Below are positions 36,101 through 45,933 of a DNA stretch of 64,000 nt, piece after piece. The notes below the pieces were generated by a model. It saw only the letters and a program-made list of their open reading frames with translations. It was not told where the DNA came from and did not search any database. The stretch covers positions 53,051 through 117,050 of the forward strand of contig MPMV01000011.1 of NCBI GenBank assembly GCA_002238685.1. Reading direction: 5' to 3'. Source of the DNA: a bacterium EF100-94H03 bin56. GTDB taxonomy: Bacteria; Pseudomonadota; Alphaproteobacteria; SP197. Made by a program: the position numbers and the translations under genes. How positions within the stretch are numbered: position 1 is the stretch's first letter; each line of letters begins with the position of its first letter.

Positions 36101-39100
36101 TCAGGCGAATAACGCCTCCTCGTCATCGACGAGCGGGAAATCCAGCCGGTCGACCATTTCCTTCGGGCAGATCTGCCAGAAGCGCGTGACCTCGGATTTC
36201 CAGTCATGCAGGAGCTCCGAGGCCCGCCTGGAGTGTGTCGCCGTGACATGGTCCTCGATGAGCGCCTTCAGGTGCGCCTCCCACCGTGTGCTGGCCAGGC
36301 GCTGCATGATCACGAGATCGGGATTGATGTTCTCTGCCAGGCACTCGTGCCTGTCGTAAACGAAGGCCATGCCGCCGGTCATGCCGGCGGCAAAGTTGGG
36401 TCCCACAGGGCCGAGCACGACGACCGTGCCTCCGGTCATGTATTCGCAGCCGTTGGATCCGCAGCCCTCGACCACGAGATCGGCCCCGGAATTGCGCACC
36501 GCCAGTCTCTCTCCGGCCTCGCCGGCGGCAAAGAGGCGTCCCGCAGTGGCTCCGTAGAGGACCGTGTTGCCGATGATCGTGTTGGAATGGGCCGGTCGCT
36601 CGCTCGAGACCGGCGGGCACACCACGATGGTGCCGCCCGAGAGACCCTTGCCGACATAGTCGTTGGCGTCGCCGAAGACCTCGAGACGCACACCCTGCAC
36701 CGCAAAGGCTCCCAGCGACTGGCCGGCGGAGCCTCTCAGGCGGACCGTGATGTGATCGTGTGCTAGTCCCTTCATGCCGAAACGGCGGGTGATCTCGGAA
36801 GAGAGTCTGGTGCCAACCGCGCGATCGGTGTTGCGCACATTGTAGGCGAGCTGCATTTTCTCGCGATCGTCGAGACCTGTACGGGCGTCGCGGAGCATGC
36901 GCATGTCGAGACTGTCGGGAACCTCGTTGCGTCCCTCGACCACCGAGTAGCGCGGAAATCCGCCGGGATCGGCCTGGAGGAGAAGGGGGTTGAGATCGAG
37001 ATCGTCAAGATCCTCGCTGCCGCGGCTCACCTGTTTGAGGAGGTCGGTGCGGCCGATGATCTCGTCGAGGGAGCGTACCCCCAGTGAGGCGAGGATGTGT
37101 CGCACGTCCTCGGCGATGAACGAGAAGAGGTTGACCACCTTTTCCGGCGTACCTTCGAACTTGTCGCGCAACGCGGAATTCTGCGTGCAGATTCCGACCG
37201 GGCAGGTGTTGGAATGGCACTGGCGAACCAGCAGGCACCCCATGGCAACCAGCGAGGCCGTCCCGACACCGTATTCCTCGGCGCCGAGCATGGCGGCAAT
37301 GACGACATCGCGGCCGGTGCGGATGCCGCCATCCGTGCGCAGGCGCACCGTGTGCCGCAGGCGGTTGAGAGTGAGTACCTGGTTGGTTTCCGCCAGACCC
37401 ATCTCCCAGGGCGCGCCCGTATAGCGGATGCTGGTCTGCGGGCTGGCCCCGGTTCCGCCAACATGGCCGGAGATGAGAATGACATCCGCCTTTGCCTTGG
37501 CGACCCCGGCGGCCACCGTTCCCACACCCGCCTGGCTGACAAGCTTGACACACACCCGGGCCACGGGATTGATCTGCTTGAGATCGTAGATCAGCTGAGC
37601 GAGATCCTCGATCGAGTAGATGTCGTGGTGCGGCGGCGGCGAGATGAGCGACACCCCTGGTGTGGCATGGCGCAGACCGGCAATCATCTCCGTCACCTTG
37701 AAGCCCGGCAGTTGTCCGCCTTCGCCGGGTTTCGCGCCCTGGGCGATCTTGATCTCGATTTCCCGGCAATGGGTGAGGTACTCCGCCGTCACCCCGAAGC
37801 GTCCCGAGGCTATCTGCTTGATCGGCGAGTTCGCGTTGTCGCCATTGGGTCGTGTCCTGAATCGCTCGGGACTTTCACCACCCTCGCCGGAGTCGGACAG
37901 TGCGCCGATGCGGTTCATGGCGATGGAGAGGGTCTCGTGCGCTTCCGGTGACAGGGCGCCAAGCGACATGCCGGGAGTGACGAATCGCTTGCGAATTCCG
38001 GTGATGGATTCGACGTCATCGATGTCGACGGGGTCGTTGCGGTCGTCAAACTCCAGGAGGTCGCGCAGACTGAAGGGTTCCCGTGCGTGGAGCCCGTCGG
38101 CGTAGCGGCGGTAGATCTGCCAGCTGTCGCTCGCCACGGCGGTCTGCAGTGTGTGGATCAGCCGGCCCTCCCAGGCATGGGATTCACCACCCTGGCGGAA
38201 GCGGTAGAGTCCGCCGATCGGCAGCGCTTGTCCCGCCATGCCGTGGACCTCGCGGTGGAGCTTGAGTGTGCGTTTCTGGATGCCGCTCAGACCGATTCCC
38301 GAGATCTTGGCCGGCATGCCGGGAAAGAACTCCGCGACCAGGGTCCTTGAGAGACCGATGGCCTCGAAGTTGTAGCCGCCCCGGTAGGACGAGATCACGG
38401 CGATTCCCATCTTGGACATGATCTTCAGGAGGCCGTCGTCGACCGCCTTCAGGTAACGGGCAACACACTCGGCCCTGCTGTAGCCGCCAAAAAGACCGCG
38501 CCCGTGGAGTGCCCGGATGCTCTCCTCGGCGAGGTAGGCATTCACCGTTGTCGATCCGACGCCGACGAGAACGGCAAAGTGGTGCACGTCGAGGCACTCG
38601 GCCGAGCGTACATTCAGTGACACGAAGGTTCGCAGCGACTGGCGCACGAGGTGACTGTGCACGGCGCCGGCGGCGAGGATCATCGGCATGGCGGCACGGT
38701 CCGGACCACTCATCTCGTCAGTCAGGATGATGTGTTCGCAGCCGCCACGGACCGCGTCCTCGGTCTCCCGGCGGATGCGCGTGATGGCGTCGCCCAACAC
38801 GTCGGGGTCATCCCCGTCCGCCGGAAAGGTGCAATCGACGACCACCGCGCCCTTTCCGAGATGGCGCTGCATCGCGGCGAAACGGGCATTGTCGAGAACC
38901 GGTGAGGCAAGTTGCAGGATGCGGGTCTGGCTTTCGTCCTGATCGAGAATGTTGGAAAGATTGCCCAGTCTCGTGTCGAGGGTCATGACCCGGCGCTCGC
39001 GCAGCGAATCGATGGGTGGGTTGGTGACCTGGCTGAAGTTCTGGCGAAAGAAGTGATGCAGGCCGCGGTAGTGGCCCGACAACACCGCAAGCGGCGTGTC

Positions 39101-40615
39101 GTCGCCCATGGACCCAACAGCCTCTTTCGCTTCCTCGACCATGGGGCGCAGGATGAGTTCCAGGTCCTCGAACGAGAATCCGGCGGCGTGCTGGCGCCAT
39201 CTCAGCTCGGTATCCCCGCAGGCCGGTGCCCCGTCGACGCCGCACTGGAGGTCATCGAGATGGGTGATGTTGCCGACCCACCGCGCATAGGGCTGCTTGG
39301 CGGCCAGGTGTTCCTTGATGTCGGCATCCGTGAAGAGCCGGCCTGCGGACAGGTCGACGGCGATCATGGCGCCTGGTCCGAGGCGGCCGCAGTGGTCGAG
39401 AATGTGTTCCGGTACCGGGATCATGCCGGTCTCTGAGCCGACAATGAGCAGGCCGTCCCGGGTCAGCGAATAACGCATGGGCCGCAGGCCGTTGCGGTCC
39501 ATGCCGGCGATGACCCAGCGGCCGTCCGAGGCCGCGATGGCAGCCGGGCCGTCCCAGGGCTCCATCACCGTGTTGCAGTAGAGATAGAGCGCACGCACCT
39601 CTTGCGACAGCCGCGCATTGTGTGCCCAGGCTTCCGGAATCAGCATGGTCTTCGCCAGCGGCACCGAACGTCCGGCGCGCACCAGGAGTTCGAAGACGGA
39701 ATCGAGTGCCGCCGAATCGGAAGCGCCGAATGGGATGACCGGCTTGATGACATCGAGATGCTCGGCAAAGGCGTCATGGCCGATGCGCGCCTCGTGACTC
39801 TTCATCCAGTTGACATTGCCGCGCAGCGAGTTGATCTCGCCGTTGTGGGCGAGCATGCGGAAGGGCTGGGCGAGATCCCACGTCGGGAAGGTGTTGGTCG
39901 AGTAGCGCTGGTGGAAGATGATGAAGCTGGAAACGAAGCGGTCGTCGGAGAGGTCCGGATAGAAGTTGGACAGTTGCTCGGCGACGAACATGCCCTTGTA
40001 GACAATCGAACGGCACGACAGCGAGCAGATGTAGAATCCGGTTACCCCTGCCTCGCGCACACGGGCCTCGATCTTGCGGCGGATAATGTAGAGATCATTC
40101 TCGAATCGGCCCTCGGCGAGGGCGGCTTCGCTGGCGATCATGATCTGTTCGATCTCCGGTCGCGCCGCGCTGGCGCGTTCGCCGATCACCGTGCTGTCGA
40201 TGGGGACATGGCGCCAGCCAAAGATGCGGTATCCGAAGTTGAGGATCTCGGATTCGACGATTGCCCGGCAGGCTTCCTGGTTCGCCAGATTGGTGCGCGG
40301 CAGGAAAATCATGCCGACCGCAAGGCGGCCGCTGCCCGGTTCGTGCCCCGTGCGCTCGATGTGCTCCCTGAAGAAGCCCTGGGGGATCTGGACCTGGACT
40401 CCGGCACCGTCACCGGTCTTGCCGTCGGCGTTGACCGCGCCGCGATGCCACACCGCCTTCAGGGCGGCGATGCCCGCTTCCACGACCCTGCGGTCGGGGG
40501 CGCCATCGATGGCGGCAACAAATCCGACACCACAGGAATCGTGCTCGAAGGAGGGATCGTAGAGACCGTGCCGTTCCAGGCGGGTCCGTTCGGCTGTCCG
40601 GCAGGGATCGCTCAT
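36101..40615 (-). CDS. gltB: Glutamate synthase (NADPH) large subunit
   Basis: A full-length protein of 1504 residues. A short propeptide precedes the class II amidotransferase Cys28 (HDSCGVGF). The central and FMN-binding domains follow, with SGHVGGTGASPQTSIRYTG, the [3Fe-4S] ligands CHSNTCPVGIC, and the C-terminal beta-helix (GSNGCEYMTGGTVVVLGPVG). It makes two glutamates from glutamine and 2-oxoglutarate with electrons from GltD. It follows gltD with a 4-base overlap. Confidence 0.98.
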   Translation of the reverse strand: MSDPCRTAERTRLERHGLYDPSFEHDSCGVGFVAAIDGAPDRRVVEAGIAALKAVWHRGAVNADGKTGDGAGVQVQIPQGFFREHIERTGHEPGSGRLAVGMIFLPRTNLANQEACRAIVESEILNFGYRIFGWRHVPIDSTVIGERASAARPEIEQIMIASEAALAEGRFENDLYIIRRKIEARVREAGVTGFYICSLSCRSIVYKGMFVAEQLSNFYPDLSDDRFVSSFIIFHQRYSTNTFPTWDLAQPFRMLAHNGEINSLRGNVNWMKSHEARIGHDAFAEHLDVIKPVIPFGASDSAALDSVFELLVRAGRSVPLAKTMLIPEAWAHNARLSQEVRALYLYCNTVMEPWDGPAAIAASDGRWVIAGMDRNGLRPMRYSLTRDGLLIVGSETGMIPVPEHILDHCGRLGPGAMIAVDLSAGRLFTDADIKEHLAAKQPYARWVGNITHLDDLQCGVDGAPACGDTELRWRQHAAGFSFEDLELILRPMVEEAKEAVGSMGDDTPLAVLSGHYRGLHHFFRQNFSQVTNPPIDSLRERRVMTLDTRLGNLSNILDQDESQTRILQLASPVLDNARFAAMQRHLGKGAVVVDCTFPADGDDPDVLGDAITRIRRETEDAVRGGCEHIILTDEMSGPDRAAMPMILAAGAVHSHLVRQSLRTFVSLNVRSAECLDVHHFAVLVGVGSTTVNAYLAEESIRALHGRGLFGGYSRAECVARYLKAVDDGLLKIMSKMGIAVISSYRGGYNFEAIGLSRTLVAEFFPGMPAKISGIGLSGIQKRTLKLHREVHGMAGQALPIGGLYRFRQGGESHAWEGRLIHTLQTAVASDSWQIYRRYADGLHAREPFSLRDLLEFDDRNDPVDIDDVESITGIRKRFVTPGMSLGALSPEAHETLSIAMNRIGALSDSGEGGESPERFRTRPNGDNANSPIKQIASGRFGVTAEYLTHCREIEIKIAQGAKPGEGGQLPGFKVTEMIAGLRHATPGVSLISPPPHHDIYSIEDLAQLIYDLKQINPVARVCVKLVSQAGVGTVAAGVAKAKADVILISGHVGGTGASPQTSIRYTGAPWEMGLAETNQVLTLNRLRHTVRLRTDGGIRTGRDVVIAAMLGAEEYGVGTASLVAMGCLLVRQCHSNTCPVGICTQNSALRDKFEGTPEKVVNLFSFIAEDVRHILASLGVRSLDEIIGRTDLLKQVSRGSEDLDDLDLNPLLLQADPGGFPRYSVVEGRNEVPDSLDMRMLRDARTGLDDREKMQLAYNVRNTDRAVGTRLSSEITRRFGMKGLAHDHITVRLRGSAGQSLGAFAVQGVRLEVFGDANDYVGKGLSGGTIVVCPPVSSERPAHSNTIIGNTVLYGATAGRLFAAGEAGERLAVRNSGADLVVEGCGSNGCEYMTGGTVVVLGPVGPNFAAGMTGGMAFVYDRHECLAENINPDLVIMQRLASTRWEAHLKALIEDHVTATHSRRASELLHDWKSEVTRFWQICPKEMVDRLDFPLVDDEEALFA

Positions 40616-42012
40616 GGTCCGCCCAGCTCCTGGTGAATGGAATCGGCCGCCTGCCTCGCATCACGGATTGCCCACACCACGAGCGATGCGCCACGTGCGA
40701 TGTCGCCAGCGGCCCACACTCCGGGCACGCTGGTCCTGCCCGACGGACCGGTAGTCTTCACGGTGCCGTCGGCCTCGGTTTCGAGATCGTCGAGCGAGAA
40801 CATCTCCGCGACCGGCTCGGGGTCGAATCCCAGGGCCTTGAGCACAAGTGTCGCTTCGATGCCGAACCCCTTCCCCTCGACCCGCAGTGGCCGCCGCCGC
40901 CCGCCGCTGTCGGCGTCGCCAAGGCGCACGCGCGCCGCCTTTACCGTGGTCACCCGGTTGTCGCCGGCAAAGGCCTCCGGGACGGACAGAAACTCGAAGA
41001 TGACCCCTTCCTCGATGGCATAGCTCACTTCCCTCTGGCTGCCGGGCATGTTGTCGCGATCACGGCGGTAGAGACAGGTGACGGCCCGGGCCCCCTGACG
41101 CACGGCCGTGCGCACACAGTCCATCGCCGTATCGCCACCGCCGATGACAACAACACGGTGACCGGCGGCATCGGGACCGGCGCTTGCGGTGACATCCATG
41201 CCGAGGCTGCGGCGGTTGCTGGCGATGAGGTAGTCGAGGGCGGGGACGATGCCGTCGAGCCCGACTCCGGGAGCCTGGATGTCGCGCGCCTTGTAGACAC
41301 CGGTGGCAAGCAGCACGGCATCATGGCGGGCGCGCAGATCGGCGAAGGACAGGTCGCGTCCGATGTCGGTCCCCGGATGGAAGTTGACACCGCCTTCAAG
41401 GAGCAGGTCAACGCGGCGCGAGACGACATGTTTCTCGAGCTTGAAGTCGGGAATGCCGTACACCAGCAGACCGCCGGCCCGGTCGTGCCGGTCGTAGACC
41501 TCGACCCGGTACCCGTGGCGCCGGAGTCTGTCGGCTGCCGCGAGCCCGGCCGGTCCGGCGCCGACGATGCCCACGGACTGTTCGCGTTCGCGCACCGGTT
41601 CGGGACCACGCACCCAGCCGTTGTCGAATGCCGTTTCGGTGATGAAGCGTTCGACGGTGCCGATGGTGACCGAATCGAATCCCTTCTCGATGACACAGTT
41701 GCCCTCGCACAACCGGTCATGGGGGCAGATGCGGCCGCAGATCTCCGGGAACGTGTTGGTGGCCGAAGCGATGGCGTAGGCCTCCTCGAGCCGGCCTTCG
41801 GCAGTCAGCGCCAGCCAGTCGGGGATGTTGTTGTGAAGGGGGCAGTGAATCTGGCAGAACGGAACGCCACACTGCGAGCAGCGCGAGGCCTGGGTGACGG
41901 CGCTGTCGGGAATGAACTCGTCATAGATTTCGCGAAAGTCGCGACGGCGCTCCCCGGCGAGACGCCTGTAGGGCCGTTGTTGCGGCACGTCGACAAAGGA
42001 AAGGAGGGTCAT
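40612..42012 (-). CDS. gltD: Glutamate synthase (NADPH) small subunit
   Basis: A protein of 466 residues. The N-terminal [4Fe-4S] cysteine motifs are CSQCGVPFCQIHCP and CGRICPHDRLC. The FAD motif is GAGPAGLAAADRLRRHGY and the NADPH motif GGGDTAMDCVRTAVRQGA, with a terminal WAAGDIARGASLVVWAI. It passes electrons from NADPH to GltB. It is the first gene of the gltDB operon, and two palindromes lie in its promoter region. Confidence 0.98.
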   Translation of the reverse strand: MTLLSFVDVPQQRPYRRLAGERRRDFREIYDEFIPDSAVTQASRCSQCGVPFCQIHCPLHNNIPDWLALTAEGRLEEAYAIASATNTFPEICGRICPHDRLCEGNCVIEKGFDSVTIGTVERFITETAFDNGWVRGPEPVREREQSVGIVGAGPAGLAAADRLRRHGYRVEVYDRHDRAGGLLVYGIPDFKLEKHVVSRRVDLLLEGGVNFHPGTDIGRDLSFADLRARHDAVLLATGVYKARDIQAPGVGLDGIVPALDYLIASNRRSLGMDVTASAGPDAAGHRVVVIGGGDTAMDCVRTAVRQGARAVTCLYRRDRDNMPGSQREVSYAIEEGVIFEFLSVPEAFAGDNRVTTVKAARVRLGDADSGGRRRPLRVEGKGFGIEATLVLKALGFDPEPVAEMFSLDDLETEADGTVKTTGPSGRTSVPGVWAAGDIARGASLVVWAIRDARQAADSIHQELGGP

Positions 42013-42038
42013 GGTATCTGACGTCGGAAAATAGGTCA

Positions 42039-42049
42039 GACATTATGTC
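42039..42049. promoter_or_regulatory. Short palindrome upstream of gltD
   Basis: GACATTATGTC (GACAT-T-ATGTC) lies 27 bases upstream of the gltD start and is followed by TAATTTTG, within AT-rich promoter-like sequence. It could be an operator for a nitrogen or amino-acid regulator. Only the symmetry is seen. Confidence 0.3.
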
Positions 42050-42119
42050 ATAATTTTGCGCCAACGCCACCCGTTCTTTCGTTCCCGGTGATCAGGAGTG
42101 CACAACCCCACCAATGCAA

Positions 42120-42134
42120 GTCAGTATAACTGAC
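42120..42134. promoter_or_regulatory. Perfect palindrome in the gltD-uppP divergent region
   Basis: GTCAGTATAACTGAC has two perfect 6-base arms around ATA, 108 bases upstream of gltD and 146 upstream of uppP. It has the size of a dimeric repressor or activator site. The regulator is unknown. Confidence 0.4.
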
Positions 42135-42279
42135 CTTTATTCAGACCGCATCTTTCCATATGCTGAACCATGACCGGTGAGATCCCCATGATCTTGCTGC
42201 CGCCGCCACCCGGGCTGCAGCACCATCATCTCCGGCTCACCGGCGCCGCGATGCGGTGCTCATTTCAGGTGGGCGTGTC

Positions 42280-43056
42280 ATGACGTGGCTGCAGCTGACC
42301 GTGCTCGCCCTTGTCCAGGGCATCACCGAATTCCTTCCGGTGAGTTCATCCGGCCATCTGTTTCTCGCGTCGAACGTGCTCGGCTGGCCGGACCAGGGGC
42401 TGAAGATCGACATCGCCGTCCACGGCGGCACCCTGCTGGCGGTCATCATGTATTTCCGCAAGGAGATTGTCCGCCTTCTCAGGTGCAGGGAGGCCGCCGA
42501 CCGCCGTCTCCTGGTTCTCATCGTCGCGGCGACGGTGCCGGTGGGTGGAGCGGGTTTCGTGCTCCACGCCACGGGTACGGACATGCTGCGGGATCCGGCA
42601 CTCATTGCCTGGACCACCCTCGGGTTCGGACTTCTGCTTCTCGCGGCCGACAGGCTCGGTGGGACGGCGCGCCCGCTCGAGGACCTCACGTGGCGTAGCG
42701 CCGTGGTCATCGGTCTCTTCCAGGTGGCCGCTCTTGTTCCCGGGACAAGCCGCGCCGGGGTCACCATCACGGCGGCGCGATTTCTCGGGTACCGCCGGGC
42801 GGATTGCGCCACCTTCTCGATGCTGCTCTCCATTCCGGTGATCGGTGCCGCCGTGCTGCTGGCGGCGGGCGACATGGCCGCATCCGGAGACATGGCCCTG
42901 ACACGTTCTTCCCTGGTGGCAGCCGTGCTTTCGTTCGGCGCCGCCCTCATCACCATCCGCCTCTTCATGGCGTGGCTGGCGCGGGCCTCCTTCACCCCCT
43001 TCGTCATCTACCGCGTGCTCCTCGCCGCCCTGCTCCTGGCCTGGCTCTACCTGTAG
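42280..43056 (+). CDS. uppP: Undecaprenyl-diphosphatase
   Basis: A protein of 258 residues from the ATG at 42280 (the frame opens at 42256). About eight membrane segments are visible, with the UppP motifs GITEFLPVSSSGHLFLAS (catalytic Glu and Ser) and PGTSRAGVTITAARFLGY. It dephosphorylates undecaprenyl diphosphate in the inner membrane to recycle the lipid carrier of peptidoglycan and O-antigen synthesis. Confidence 0.97.
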   Translation: MTWLQLTVLALVQGITEFLPVSSSGHLFLASNVLGWPDQGLKIDIAVHGGTLLAVIMYFRKEIVRLLRCREAADRRLLVLIVAATVPVGGAGFVLHATGTDMLRDPALIAWTTLGFGLLLLAADRLGGTARPLEDLTWRSAVVIGLFQVAALVPGTSRAGVTITAARFLGYRRADCATFSMLLSIPVIGAAVLLAAGDMAASGDMALTRSSLVAAVLSFGAALITIRLFMAWLARASFTPFVIYRVLLAALLLAWLYL

Positions 43057-43062
43057 TCTGCC

Positions 43063-43097
43063 GCGCCCCGGTGGCGTTGAGATCCGCGCCGGGGCGC
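43063..43097. terminator. Stem-loop between convergent uppP and epimerase genes
   Basis: Arms GCGCCCCGG (43063-43071) and CCGGGGCGC (43089-43097) form a 9-bp GC-rich stem 7 bases after the uppP stop, in the gap between two convergent genes. It lacks a strong T-run. It may act as a terminator in both directions. Confidence 0.45.
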
Positions 43098-43170
43098 AGT
43101 CCGCTGACATCCCCGGCCCTTGTCCAGTCCTGATCCCCTTCGTTGCCAGGGAGCATTGCCGCCGCGCCCT

Positions 43171-44109
43171 CTACTCCGGGGCGCTGCCGCCGCGGCGGTA
43201 GAGGGCGAGATAGGACGGCACCACCAGCTCGGGAGCGGTCGCCTCGATGCCGAGATCTTTCAGGGTGGCGGCATCCGGTGCCACCACATTGTCGGATTCG
43301 AGAAGCAGGGCCTGATCGTACGTGAGCGGTGGCTGCGGCAGGTGTTCGAGGAAGCGCCCCATGAGGCGTGCGGCGGCGAACGGCAGCGGCAGGAGCACGA
43401 CGCGCCTGCGGGTCTCGCGGCGTATGAACTCCATGAAGTGGCGGAAGGTCGAGACCTGAGGACCGCCGAGTTCGAAGGTTCGTCCCCGGGCACCAACATC
43501 GCCGAGGGCGGCAACGATGGCTGCAGCGACATCGTCGACATAGACCGGCTGGAACAGTGTCGCACCGCCGCCGAAGAGAGGGATGACCGGGGAGCGGGCC
43601 GCCAGGCGGCCGAAGAGGTTGAAGAATCCGTCTTCCGGTCCGAAGACGATGCCTGGCCGGAGAATGACCGCATGGGGCATGGCTGCCTTCACCGCGTTTT
43701 CCCCGGATGCCTTCGAGCGGGCATAGGTGGATCGTGCCCTGTCCGAGGCGCCAATGGCCGAGACATGGACCATGGCGCGCACCCCTGCTGCCGCTGCCGC
43801 CCGGGCGATGTCGCCGGCGCTCTCGACGTGCAGTCTGGCAAAGGTGCGCTGGCCCCCTTCGTGAAGAATGCCGACCAGGTTGACGACCGCATCGGCGCCG
43901 GCGATGCGCTCGCTGACCTGACGCCCGTCGGCGATATCGGTGGCGACGGCAACGATCTGTCCGACATCGCCAGCTGTTTGCAGGAAGGCGGCCTTGCCTG
44001 GCCGGCGCACGGCAACGATGACCCGCCAGCCGTCGGCGGCCAGCCTGCGGACGGCATAGCGCCCGATGAAGCCGGACCCGCCGAAGACAACAACCGTCCC
44101 AACAGCCAT
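43171..44109 (-). CDS. NAD(P)H-binding epimerase-like protein (complex I NDUFA9-like)
   Basis: A protein of 312 residues from the ATG at 44109. It has the Rossmann motif VVVFGGSGFIGRYAVRRL, then AVVNLVGILHEGG, STYARSKASGE, ILRPGIVFGPEDGFFN and FQPVYVDDVAAAI. This arrangement is shared with alphaproteobacterial relatives of the mitochondrial complex I subunit NDUFA9, which bind NADPH without a known reaction. The frame is open to 44319, but the upstream part runs over tRNA-Leu on the other strand, so I reject it. Confidence 0.88.
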   Translation of the reverse strand: MAVGTVVVFGGSGFIGRYAVRRLAADGWRVIVAVRRPGKAAFLQTAGDVGQIVAVATDIADGRQVSERIAGADAVVNLVGILHEGGQRTFARLHVESAGDIARAAAAAGVRAMVHVSAIGASDRARSTYARSKASGENAVKAAMPHAVILRPGIVFGPEDGFFNLFGRLAARSPVIPLFGGGATLFQPVYVDDVAAAIVAALGDVGARGRTFELGGPQVSTFRHFMEFIRRETRRRVVLLPLPFAAARLMGRFLEHLPQPPLTYDQALLLESDNVVAPDAATLKDLGIEATAPELVVPSYLALYRRGGSAPE

Positions 44110-44225
44110 GAAGACCTCCAGCAACACCGGCTGCGGATGATTGAGCCTCGAGGGCAAGGCGTCAATCGTCCAAAGGGCTTTGCCACTTGACAGGTTTCCC
44201 CTGTGCCCACTAGGAGAGGCGCCGT

Positions 44226-44312
44226 GCCCAGGTGGCGGAATTGGTAGACGCGCAGGTTTCAGGTACCTGTGGGGGAGACCCCGTGGAAGTTCGAGTCTTC
44301 TCCTGGGCACCA
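44226..44312 (+). tRNA. tRNA-Leu (anticodon CAG)
   Basis: A class II tRNA with acceptor stem GCCCAGG / CCTGGGC, D-arm TGGCGGAATTGGTAGACGC, an anticodon loop with CAG in GGTTTCAGGTACC, a variable arm, T-loop GTTCGAGTC and an encoded CCA. Confidence 0.96.
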
Positions 44313-44439
44313 GCGCCACCCGACCTTGTCCCAGCGGGCAGGTGGGGGTAGCCTTGCCATACCCTGATCGCCTGTCAGTCCGGTGTCTTCCCGGATTCGC
44401 AGACGTGGCGGGTCAGCCTTCTTCCACCTCAGCTGTCAC

Positions 44440-45051
44440 ATGGCCAACCTTCTCTATCAGGGAGATCTTCCCTCCGGCCTTGATCTCGGGGCCACGGTTG
44501 CCGTCGATTCCGAGACCATGGGTCTCAAGCCCTTCCGCGACCGTCTGTGCCTCATCCAGCTTTCCAGTGGTGACGGCAATGCCCATCTCGTGCAGTTTCC
44601 CAAAGGCGACCTTGCTGCGCCGCGGTTGCGCGCTCTCCTGACGGACCCCGGCACCCTGAAGATCTTTCACTTTGCCCGGTTCGATCTCGCGGCAATCCGC
44701 CACCACATGGGTGTCGTCGTGTCGCCCGTCTACTGCACCAAGATCGCGTCCCGCCTGGTGCGGACCTTTGCCGAGCGGCATGGCCTCAAGGACCTGTGCA
44801 AGGAACTCCTCGGTGTCGACATCTCCAAGCAAATGCAGAGCAGCGACTGGGGGGCGGGAGAACTCTCGAACCGGCAGCTCGATTATGCTGCTGCGGATGT
44901 TCTCCACCTCCATCGGCTGAAGGCGGAACTCGATCGCCGCCTGGAGCGCGAGGAACGCACGGAACTGGCCGAGGCCCTGTTCCGCTTTCTCCCGACCCGC
45001 GCTGAACTCGATCTTCTGGGATGGAACGATCCGGATATCCTGGACCACTGA
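44440..45051 (+). CDS. RNase D-like 3'-5' exonuclease
   Basis: A protein of 203 residues from the ATG at 44440. It shows the DEDDy exonuclease motifs: VDSETMGL (Asp-Glu), HFARFDLAAI (Asp) and the Tyr/Asp pair in LDYAAADVLHL. It lacks the HRDC domains of enterobacterial RNase D, as usual for the short alphaproteobacterial form. The likely role is RNA 3' end trimming. It lies 4 bases before lptC. Confidence 0.93.
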   Translation: MANLLYQGDLPSGLDLGATVAVDSETMGLKPFRDRLCLIQLSSGDGNAHLVQFPKGDLAAPRLRALLTDPGTLKIFHFARFDLAAIRHHMGVVVSPVYCTKIASRLVRTFAERHGLKDLCKELLGVDISKQMQSSDWGAGELSNRQLDYAAADVLHLHRLKAELDRRLEREERTELAEALFRFLPTRAELDLLGWNDPDILDH

Positions 45052-45055
45052 TCCG

Positions 45056-45706
45056 ATGGCCATCCCGCCCACAGAAGGCTTCACCCCGGAAGACGTCCTG
45101 CCGCATCCCCGTCACCGCTCCCTGCTGCGCTACACGCGCATCGTGCGCCTGCTGCGCTGGCTGTTGCCGCTGTGTGCCCTTGCCCTGGCCGTCTTTCTGC
45201 TGATGTGGCCGACCTTCAACCTCATCGAATTGCCCGATGTGATCCCGATCAGTGGACTTGAACAGCCGACGGCCGAACGCTCGACCATGACCAATGTCAG
45301 GTTCCTCGGAACGGACAGCGACGGCCGGCCCTTCACCATCAGGGCCAGACGGGCCTGGCATGGTTCGGACAGGGGCGAAATGGTGTTTCTGGAGGGTGTG
45401 AGCGGCTCCATTACCGTCGGTGAAGGGGAATGGACGTCCTTGCGGGCTGACAGCGGATACTATGAACAGAAGAACCAGGTACTCACCCTGGAATCGTCCG
45501 TTCAGGTCATCTCCAGCAGCGGTTATCGCCTGGAAAGCGAGCGCGTTCTCATCGACCTGGAGCAGGGGATGGCGCGCAGTGACGCCATGGTCAAAGGCAC
45601 CGGTCCGTCGGGAGACCTCGAGGCGGAGGGTTTCGAAGTCAGCGATCATGGCGGCAAGTTCACGTTTTCCGGTGGCGTCGAGATATCGCTCCACACGGGT
45701 GATTGA
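45056..45706 (+). CDS. lptC: LPS export periplasmic-bridge protein LptC
   Basis: A protein of 216 residues with one N-terminal membrane anchor (LLRWLLPLCALALAVFLLMW, about 40-59) and a beta-jellyroll OstA-like periplasmic part (SLRADSGYYEQKNQVLTLES, VQVISSSGYRLESE). It takes lipopolysaccharide from the LptBFG transporter and passes it to LptA. It is followed by a 227-base gap before lptA. Confidence 0.9.
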   Translation: MAIPPTEGFTPEDVLPHPRHRSLLRYTRIVRLLRWLLPLCALALAVFLLMWPTFNLIELPDVIPISGLEQPTAERSTMTNVRFLGTDSDGRPFTIRARRAWHGSDRGEMVFLEGVSGSITVGEGEWTSLRADSGYYEQKNQVLTLESSVQVISSSGYRLESERVLIDLEQGMARSDAMVKGTGPSGDLEAEGFEVSDHGGKFTFSGGVEISLHTGD

Positions 45707-45933
45707 CGGGTTGCCATGAGGCGCCTGTGGATCAGTGTCGCGGCCGTGGTCAAGTATTCCTTGAATCGTCATCGGGTTGTCAGGTACCGTGTATATGTTG
45801 GGGGTACTTTCACGGGTGGTGCTTATGGCCAGTTTCCACTATACCTCGTGGAAAAATACCTGTCCGGGACGTTCGTGGCCATGCATCACGCGCCCCGGAC
45901 GATGCCCTTCAGCGATCAATTCGAGAGCCTCCC

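Noticed and set aside
40633..42021. A 462-codon plus-strand frame opposite gltD
   Set aside because: It is an antisense shadow; gltD has full cofactor motifs on the other strand.
44110..44319. Upstream extension of the NDUFA9-like gene
   Set aside because: It would run through tRNA-Leu on the other strand and adds 70 residues with no similarity; the ATG at 44109 starts the Rossmann fold.
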